Shown here in pieces: positions 58,277-64,000 of a stretch of DNA of 64,000 nt. The stretch is from DAINPP01 sp036743375 (GTDB taxonomy: Bacteria > Thermotogota > Thermotogae > MWEM01): NCBI GenBank assembly GCA_036743375.1, contig DAINPP010000006.1, forward strand, positions 1-64,000, given 5' to 3'. How positions within the stretch are numbered: the stretch's first letter is position 1; each line of letters begins with the position of its first letter. The position numbers and the translations under genes are program-made. The notes beneath the pieces are model-generated. The model saw only the letters and a list, made by a program, of their open reading frames with translations. It made no database searches and had not been told where the DNA came from.

Positions 58277-58747
58277 TTACTCTTCTTTAAGCGCGGAAAG
58301 AGTCTCTTTTTCATGTCTCGACTGATAATCGTACAAATCCCTTTCGTACTGTTCCTCCATCAAAGGGGAACTGATGAGAAAATCAGCACTCGATCTATTC
58401 ATGGCAACCGGGATATTGTACAATGTGGCAATTCTTAGAAGTGCCTTCACATCAACGTCGTGGGAATGTGGAGAAAGTGGATCCCAGAAAAAGATCAGGC
58501 AATCTATGGTGCCTTCGGCAATCTTTGCTCCTATCTGTTGATCTCCACCAAGCGGTCCGCTTTTAAAGGCATAAACCGGTAATCCCGTTTCTTTCTCTAT
58601 CAGGCTGCCGGTCGTTCCGGTTCCATAGAGATGATGTGAAGAAAGTGTTCCCCTGTTAAATTTTACCCATTCTATCATGTCCTTTTTTCTGAAATCATGT
58701 GCTACAAGCGCTATATGCTTTTTTTTCCCGATCTTGACTTTTTTCAT
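58277..58747 (-). CDS. mgsA: Methylglyoxal synthase
   Basis: 156 aa from the ATG at 58747 (GGAGGG upstream); the longer frame overlapping polC is rejected. It converts dihydroxyacetone phosphate to methylglyoxal. Signatures: HIALVAHDFRKKDMIEW (catalytic Asp), LYGTGTTGSLI (phosphate binding), GPLGGDQQIGAKIAEG and FFWDPLSPHSHDVDVKAL. It starts 4 nt after the polC stop. Confidence 0.95.
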   Translation of the reverse strand: MKKVKIGKKKHIALVAHDFRKKDMIEWVKFNRGTLSSHHLYGTGTTGSLIEKETGLPVYAFKSGPLGGDQQIGAKIAEGTIDCLIFFWDPLSPHSHDVDVKALLRIATLYNIPVAMNRSSADFLISSPLMEEQYERDLYDYQSRHEKETLSALKEE

Positions 58748-58751
58748 GAAA

Positions 58752-61700
58752 TTACCCTCCAAACAATGAATATTGCGCATGTTCCTGTAAGCCGTCAAAA
58801 GCCTTCATCTCTTTTAATACCTCTATGATTGACGTTGAACAGGCCGTTCTTCTGTTAAAGTCATCAATAGAGATAAAAGGCTCCTTCTCCCTTTCTATTA
58901 CGACTGATTCTGCCGCCCTGTCACCAAGCCCCGAAACTCTGTTGAGCGGTATTCTGAGTTTACCATCCTCGATGGTAAATCTGTTGATATCAGATTTTTT
59001 GATGCTGACAGGCAGGAATTCGTACCCCCTCAAAAGCATCTCAAGAGCTATTTCGTTCACTACCCTTGCGGAATTCAACTTCTGTTTACTCATGCTGCCA
59101 AAGGCTTCAGGATCATCCAGCCATTGTCTTATCTTTTGCGGCCCCGACAGGATGAGATTCACATCAAATTCTCCACCTTTCACGGTGAAATAGGTGGAAT
59201 AATAAGCCAGCGGATGATGTACCTTGAAATAGGCAACCCTGAATGCCATCGAAACGTAGGCAACCGCGTGCGCTTTCGGGAAGAGATATTTTATCGCCTC
59301 ACAGGATTTGATGAACCAATCCTGTATGCCATGTTCTTTCATCAGTTCTACATCCTCTTCTTTCAGATCTTTCCCCTTTCGAACTATTTCCATGATCTGA
59401 AAGGCCTTCACATGTTCCACCCCACTGTGAATCAACAGGTTCATTATATCATCTCGACAGGCTATTACCTCAGAAAGAACAGCCGTTTTATTTTTTATCA
59501 GCATATTAGCGTTATCGAGCCACACACCCGTACCATGTGACAACCCTGAGATTCGTACAAGATCGGCAAAGGATCTCGGTTTTGTATCCATCAACATACC
59601 CCGAACAAAGTTTGTTCCAAATTCCGGTATCCCGAGAGACCCATTAACGACTCCGGGAATATCATCCGGTTTCAGACCCAGTGGGTCGGGACTCGAAAAG
59701 ATCTGCACGGTCTTTTCATCCCCCATTGGAACATCGAGTGGATTGATTCCGGTAATATCCTGCAGATAGCGCATGAATGTAGGGTCGTCATGCCCGAGTG
59801 CATCTATCTTGACCAGGTCATCATGTATAGAATGATAATCAAAATGAGTGGTTCTCACTTCAGAATTCCGATCGTTGGCCGGATGCTGGACCGGTGTAAA
59901 TTCGTAGACGTTCATGGATTTCGGGACGATCATCAACCCACCGGGATGCTGACCGGTCGTACGTTTCACACCGGCAATCACCTTTGAAATTCTTTCTTTT
60001 TCTATATCTTTTATATTTTCATCGGTACATTCCTCATATCTGAGAACGTAACCGTACGCCGTTTTATCGGCAACGGTACTGATAGTTCCCGCCTTGAACA
60101 CATGATCCCGGCCGAAGAGCTCCTCAATGTACCGATGTGCCCGCGTTTGATATTCTCCCGAGAAATTCAAATCAATATCGGGGACTTTGTTTCCGTTAAA
60201 TCCCATAAAGGTTTCAAAGGGAATCTCCTGACCGAGTCTCCTCATCTGAGCTCCACATTCCGGACAATCCTTTTCAGGCAAATCATAACCTGAAGAAACG
60301 GATTTATCTTCTGAAAATTCCGTGTGTTTGCATTCTGGACAGACATAATGGGGAGAAAGTGGATTAACTTCGGTAATTCCAAGCATAGTTGCCGCAAAAG
60401 AGGAGCCGACAGAACCCCTTGACCCAACCAGATACCCATCTTCCATAGACTTGTTGACAATCCTCTGTGCAATGAGATACAGTACCGAATACCCGTTGCC
60501 GATAATGGCATCCAACTCAAAATCGAGCCTTTTTTTCACTTCCGGCAATGGATTCTCCCCATAAATCTCATACATCTTTTTATAGGCAATCTCCCTGACT
60601 TCCTCCTCAGCACCATCCATTTCCGGGGGATGCAGCTGTCTCGTAATCGGTTTGATATCTTCAAAATTGGCTATGAGTTTTTTGGGATTGTCGATGACAA
60701 GCGCCTTGGCCTCTTCGGAAGACCCGGTGATCTTCTCCGCTATTTCAAGCATTTCATCCGTCGTCCTGAGATGCAGATTGACAGCATCAAACATACCGCT
60801 CGGAAATTGTTTACCCCTGCGTCTCAACGCCTTTTCGCTGATCTTCATGATAGACCACGGTTTTTTATTCTCCCTATCAAGATAGTGAACGTTCCCGGTC
60901 ATAATGCAGGGTAAGCCAATTTCCTGACTCAGTTCGTAGAATTTTTTGTACATCTTGTACATCCGGTCATAATCGAGATCTTCTTCTACCGCCGTATAAG
61001 CATCCGGGGGCATGATCTCGATAAAGTCATAGAACTGTGCCAGCTCTTTCAACTCATCGTTGTCATATCCAAATCGATAACCGTTGGCCAGTTCACTCAT
61101 CGGGCTTCCCGTGCCGATAATGAGTCCCTCCCTGTTCTTTGTCAGAATATCCTTCGGAATCAGCGGGACAGCTCTTCCAAAATAGTTAAGATGACTTTCC
61201 GTGACCAACTTATAGAGATTTCTCAGACCGGTTTTGTTTCTGACATAAACGGTGAAATCCCGGCCGAAGAGCTTTGTCAGATCCATTTCAGACTTCAGAC
61301 TGTCAAGTCCCTCAAGGGTATCTTTCCCCCTGTTGGTTGCAATTTCAGCAAGTTTCAGGAAGACATCCGCGGTGATCTTCGCATCCTCAAACGCCCTATG
61401 ATGATTAAAATCATCCAGGCCAAGCGCTTTAACCACCTTGTCAAGTGAATTGCTTTTCATATTAAGCAGCGATCTTGAAAGTGAAAGGGTATCCACATAC
61501 GCATTGTTATAATCCAGGCCTAATACTTTTAACGCCTGCTGTTTAAGGAATCTGTAATCGAAATTGGCGTTATGGGCCACCAGAACGGTCCCCGCGATGA
61601 ACTCCATAAACCTCGGCAGGACTTCATCAATCTTAGGCTGTCCTTTCAGCATCTCATTCGTAATCCCCGTGATCTCGGATATTTTCTCTGAAATTGGTCG

Positions 61701-63098
61701 CCCCGGATCAACGAGTTCTGAAAAAGTCTCTGTAACCTCACCGTTGACAACCTTCACCGCACCGAATTCGATGATTTCATCGTTCAAGGGACTCAATCCT
61801 GTCGTTTCAAAGTCAAAGACCACATAATCCATAGCCGTTATCTTTTCATGAATGGCATCCGTCTTGACCTCATCGAGAAATTCCTTGTTATAGACGATAG
61901 GCGCAACATCGACGAGATAGCCCTCCATGCCGAAGATCGGTCTGATATGATTTTTGATACATCTCTCATAAAGGTCTGGAAAAGACTGGACTACTCCGTG
62001 ATCTGTGATGGCTATGGCTTCCCATCCCCATCTCGCAGCAGTATCAATAAAATCTCCTATCTGCATGATGGAATCCATTGCACTGATCTGTGTATGAGCG
62101 TGAAGTTCTATTCGCTTTTCTTCCGCATTATCCATACGTTTCTCTTTTGGCGTTCCCGCCTCTATATTATCGATGAAAAAAGAAGGTTTGTCAGAACGGT
62201 TGTCGACCGTCGCCTTTCCTATTGCCTTTGCGTATTTCCCATCCTTGAGATTCGCCCCGATCCATTCGGCATTTTCCCTGAAAGCAATACAACGAACGGA
62301 ATCCGTCCCATCATAGATCCCAAAGGTAGCCACTTTCGGACCTTCTCTGTAATCAACTGAAAAGACCTCGCCTTCGATCGTAAATTCGGACTTGTTAAAG
62401 ACCATCTGATAGATCGGCGTAACCGTTTCTCCAACAGGCGGCCTCTCCTTTGGTTCTGCCCTTTTTGTAAACGAAGATTTGAAGAAACGCCTTTTCGGTT
62501 TTTCATCCATCTGATTCTGAGCCTGTGCCTGCATCTCTGTTTCAGCCATCATCTCATACATCGCATCCATGTCAAATTGGGGGTGAGCGGCTTCCATGGT
62601 CTCTTTTCCCCTTGATTCATCCAGCTCAAAATCGACTTTCACATCAAATCCTATCTCATCGGCTATGGTATCGGTTAATTTTTTTCGATTCTGCTTAATC
62701 TTTCTGAGGATGAATTCATTCGGAACATAACAGCATATCTTCTCTTCGGTAATTGCCTTGATATAGACCTTATCGGTAACATATGAAAAAGAGCCGTTGA
62801 GAATCCGGAGAATTGTTTTCCATCTTAAGACAGTTTCCTGTGCGGGATTTAACCGTTCATTCTTCAGAGATAATCTGATATTACAGCCAAAATATTTTTC
62901 GAGCGCCTTCTGCAGTATCTTTACGGAATCCGGATCAACCATCTCGGAATAGTCAATCATCATCTGCCCAGAAACCGTCTGATCTTTACAATGAAGAGAA
63001 AAATCCCTTATGACCGCATTCAGACCGAGCTCTCTTAACCCAAGCCGCTCGAGTAAGGTATGTGTAGAAATCTGAATATCTTTTGCCTCTAATAACAT
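58752..63098 (-). CDS. polC: DNA polymerase III PolC-type alpha subunit
   Basis: 1448 aa replicase. N-terminal domain, OB fold (residues about 230-320), a PHP domain starting RIELHAHTQISAMDSIMQIG, an inserted 3'-5' exonuclease (YVVFDFETTGLSPLNDEIIE, HNANFDYRF, HRAFEDAKIT), the second PHP part, then the polymerase with a zinc element (CPECKH, CPECGAQ) and the catalytic PDIDLNFSGEYQ. The HhH/C-terminal region ends FNRRTACSTSIIEVLKEMK. Both nuclease and polymerase sites look intact. PolC is typical of low-GC Firmicutes and Thermotogota. It sits between ruvC and mgsA. Confidence 0.97.
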   Translation of the reverse strand: MLLEAKDIQISTHTLLERLGLRELGLNAVIRDFSLHCKDQTVSGQMMIDYSEMVDPDSVKILQKALEKYFGCNIRLSLKNERLNPAQETVLRWKTILRILNGSFSYVTDKVYIKAITEEKICCYVPNEFILRKIKQNRKKLTDTIADEIGFDVKVDFELDESRGKETMEAAHPQFDMDAMYEMMAETEMQAQAQNQMDEKPKRRFFKSSFTKRAEPKERPPVGETVTPIYQMVFNKSEFTIEGEVFSVDYREGPKVATFGIYDGTDSVRCIAFRENAEWIGANLKDGKYAKAIGKATVDNRSDKPSFFIDNIEAGTPKEKRMDNAEEKRIELHAHTQISAMDSIMQIGDFIDTAARWGWEAIAITDHGVVQSFPDLYERCIKNHIRPIFGMEGYLVDVAPIVYNKEFLDEVKTDAIHEKITAMDYVVFDFETTGLSPLNDEIIEFGAVKVVNGEVTETFSELVDPGRPISEKISEITGITNEMLKGQPKIDEVLPRFMEFIAGTVLVAHNANFDYRFLKQQALKVLGLDYNNAYVDTLSLSRSLLNMKSNSLDKVVKALGLDDFNHHRAFEDAKITADVFLKLAEIATNRGKDTLEGLDSLKSEMDLTKLFGRDFTVYVRNKTGLRNLYKLVTESHLNYFGRAVPLIPKDILTKNREGLIIGTGSPMSELANGYRFGYDNDELKELAQFYDFIEIMPPDAYTAVEEDLDYDRMYKMYKKFYELSQEIGLPCIMTGNVHYLDRENKKPWSIMKISEKALRRRGKQFPSGMFDAVNLHLRTTDEMLEIAEKITGSSEEAKALVIDNPKKLIANFEDIKPITRQLHPPEMDGAEEEVREIAYKKMYEIYGENPLPEVKKRLDFELDAIIGNGYSVLYLIAQRIVNKSMEDGYLVGSRGSVGSSFAATMLGITEVNPLSPHYVCPECKHTEFSEDKSVSSGYDLPEKDCPECGAQMRRLGQEIPFETFMGFNGNKVPDIDLNFSGEYQTRAHRYIEELFGRDHVFKAGTISTVADKTAYGYVLRYEECTDENIKDIEKERISKVIAGVKRTTGQHPGGLMIVPKSMNVYEFTPVQHPANDRNSEVRTTHFDYHSIHDDLVKIDALGHDDPTFMRYLQDITGINPLDVPMGDEKTVQIFSSPDPLGLKPDDIPGVVNGSLGIPEFGTNFVRGMLMDTKPRSFADLVRISGLSHGTGVWLDNANMLIKNKTAVLSEVIACRDDIMNLLIHSGVEHVKAFQIMEIVRKGKDLKEEDVELMKEHGIQDWFIKSCEAIKYLFPKAHAVAYVSMAFRVAYFKVHHPLAYYSTYFTVKGGEFDVNLILSGPQKIRQWLDDPEAFGSMSKQKLNSARVVNEIALEMLLRGYEFLPVSIKKSDINRFTIEDGKLRIPLNRVSGLGDRAAESVVIEREKEPFISIDDFNRRTACSTSIIEVLKEMKAFDGLQEHAQYSLFGG

Positions 63099-63126
63099 TA
63101 CATCCTCCTGCCTTTAACCCAACACA

Positions 63127-63606
63127 TCATCTGAGATGATTCCTTGAATTAAGATGACATAATGCCGCGGCAAGTCCATCGGCCGCATCATCCGGTTTCG
63201 GCGTCCCACTGAGCCCCAGAAACATCTTCAATACTCTCTGAACTTGCCCCTTTTCCGCTCTACCGTTCCCCGTGACGGCCATCTTGATTTCAAACGGATT
63301 GTATTCAAAAATCGGCAAGCCCTTCTGATATGCAGCAAGCTGTATGACTCCTCTGGCTTCACTGACAGCCATGGCTGTCGTCACATTTTTAAAGAAAAAG
63401 AGTTTTTCTATAGATACTTCATCTGGTTCATATTCATCTATAATTTTATTGATCGATTCATAAATCTCGTTTAATCTGAAAGGTAATTCCTTCTTTTTTG
63501 TAGTTTCGATGACACCGTGAACAACATGCGAAAATCTGTTTCCGGTCGCAGAAATCACACCGAATCCGATTCTGCCGTATCCAGGATCTATTCCAAGTAT
63601 CTTCAT
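63127..63606 (-). CDS. ruvC: Holliday junction resolvase RuvC
   Basis: 159 aa. The RNase H-like fold with four acidic ligands: Asp7 (GIDPGYGRIGFG), Glu in VSIEKLFFFKN, and the C-terminal pair in KPDDAADGLAAALCH. It cleaves Holliday junctions with RuvAB, which are not in this window. ATG follows TTTTGGGGG. 28 nt upstream of polC. Confidence 0.96.
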   Translation of the reverse strand: MKILGIDPGYGRIGFGVISATGNRFSHVVHGVIETTKKKELPFRLNEIYESINKIIDEYEPDEVSIEKLFFFKNVTTAMAVSEARGVIQLAAYQKGLPIFEYNPFEIKMAVTGNGRAEKGQVQRVLKMFLGLSGTPKPDDAADGLAAALCHLNSRNHLR

Positions 63607-63718
63607 TATTCCCCCAAAAAATAATCAGCTTCCTCTCATATGATTTTATCCTACAGAAAAGAATCTGATTAATCGAGTTTTCTAACAAAATATTTTTTTT
63701 AGGTCATCCCTGACCCAA

Positions 63719-64000
63719 TTAATTTTCTTCCGCGGCTTCCAACTTGTAATCATCGGCAATTGTAAGGATTAAAAGATCTACCATCTCCTGAAGATTGTTC
63801 ACCCTGTATATTTTATTCCTCTTTTCACGGGCATTTCGCATCCCCTTTGTGTATCCGGCAATAAACCGCTTGAACTGTCCGATGACCTTGTACTCCCTGT
63901 ATTCCTCAAGCAGAAGCTCAACATGCCTGAGAATAATCCGCTTTCTCTCTTCAAAGGGAATCTCCATTATTTCCCGATCTTCAAGATAATCTCTCGTGTC
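63719..64000 (-). CDS. tRNA-dihydrouridine synthase C-terminus (partial, runs off right edge)
   Basis: Last 93 residues of a Dus-type enzyme: open to base 64000 (DTRDYLEDREIMEIPFEERK) and continuing RKRIILRHVELLLEEYREYK, RFIAGYTKGMRNAREKRNKI. This helical C-terminal tRNA-binding domain follows the FMN barrel, which lies outside the window. The internal ATG at 63967 is not the start. The 112-nt gap to ruvC holds no clear promoter. Confidence 0.8.
   Translation of the reverse strand, partial: DTRDYLEDREIMEIPFEERKRIILRHVELLLEEYREYKVIGQFKRFIAGYTKGMRNAREKRNKIYRVNNLQEMVDLLILTIADDYKLEAAEEN

Noticed and set aside
63655..63718. Terminator between the Dus and ruvC genes
   Set aside because: GGTCA-GGGA-TGACC can pair but is followed by an A tract, not a T tract, on the minus strand, and does not fit an intrinsic terminator.

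Overview
The window is a 64 kb stretch of a bacterial chromosome, most likely from the phylum Thermotogota (a Kosmotogaceae/Petrotogaceae-like, moderately AT-rich lineage). The clues are EF-Tu, EF-G, RpoA and ribosomal proteins that resemble the Thermotoga family, a non-lipoprotein oligopeptide-binding protein beside Opp genes, a PolC-type replicase, HydB/HydC-type NADH-oxidising flavoprotein modules, and Mbh/Mrp-type membrane subunits. The phylum rests on recalled similarity. No 16S gene is present to confirm it. No tRNA, rRNA, CRISPR array, insertion sequence or prophage was seen. Almost everything is on the minus strand; the exceptions are nagZ, a small AraC/serine-hydrolase cassette, and dnaA.

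Layout. 1-3.7 kb: the end of a metallo-beta-lactamase-fold hydrolase, a parallel beta-helix lipoprotein, a decayed serine-hydrolase tail and agmatine deiminase. 3.7-9.7 kb: a complete oligopeptide ABC transporter operon (SBP-oppB-oppC-oppD-oppF) with twin hairpins after the binding-protein gene. 10-16.3 kb: accessory genes (NagZ-like GH3, GNAT, AraC/GyrI-like regulator, beta-lactamase-like hydrolase, ABC-F ATPase). 16.5-19.6 kb: ligA, rpe and acpP. 19.7-22.9 kb: the rpmH-rnpA-yidD-yidC-khpB ribosome/membrane-insertion operon plus a cupin, transcribed away from dnaA (23.1-24.5 kb). 24.5-33.6 kb: a tightly overlapping ten-gene operon from rodA through an L7Ae-like protein, DUF5685, a Cys-tailed J-protein, an orphan ABC ATPase, a DUF3352-like secreted protein and Mbh-type subunits to a PEGA-domain secreted protein. 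33.7-52.9 kb: the str-S10-spc-alpha ribosomal superoperon (rpsL to rplQ, including secY, adk, infA, rpoA). 53-58 kb: two consecutive NuoE/NuoF modules. 58.3-64 kb: mgsA, polC, ruvC and the tail of a tRNA-dihydrouridine synthase.

How it fits together. Replication initiation and elongation (dnaA, polC, ligA), recombination (ruvC), translation and membrane insertion (r-proteins, secY, yidC, yidD) sit with redox metabolism and peptide import. The most unusual observations concern gene starts: rpmH is nested out of frame inside an extended rnpA reading frame, dnaA has no AUG/GUG/UUG in front of its domain I but has a well-spaced AUA, and rplE has a strong Shine-Dalgarno separated from its AUG by a stable hairpin. 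Further points are a NuoF paralogue that has lost all four N-terminal Fe-S cysteines, an MbhD-like membrane segment fused to a solute-binding-like domain, and several promoters placed inside or beside terminator-like hairpins. Start sites were chosen from visible Shine-Dalgarno (SD) sequences.
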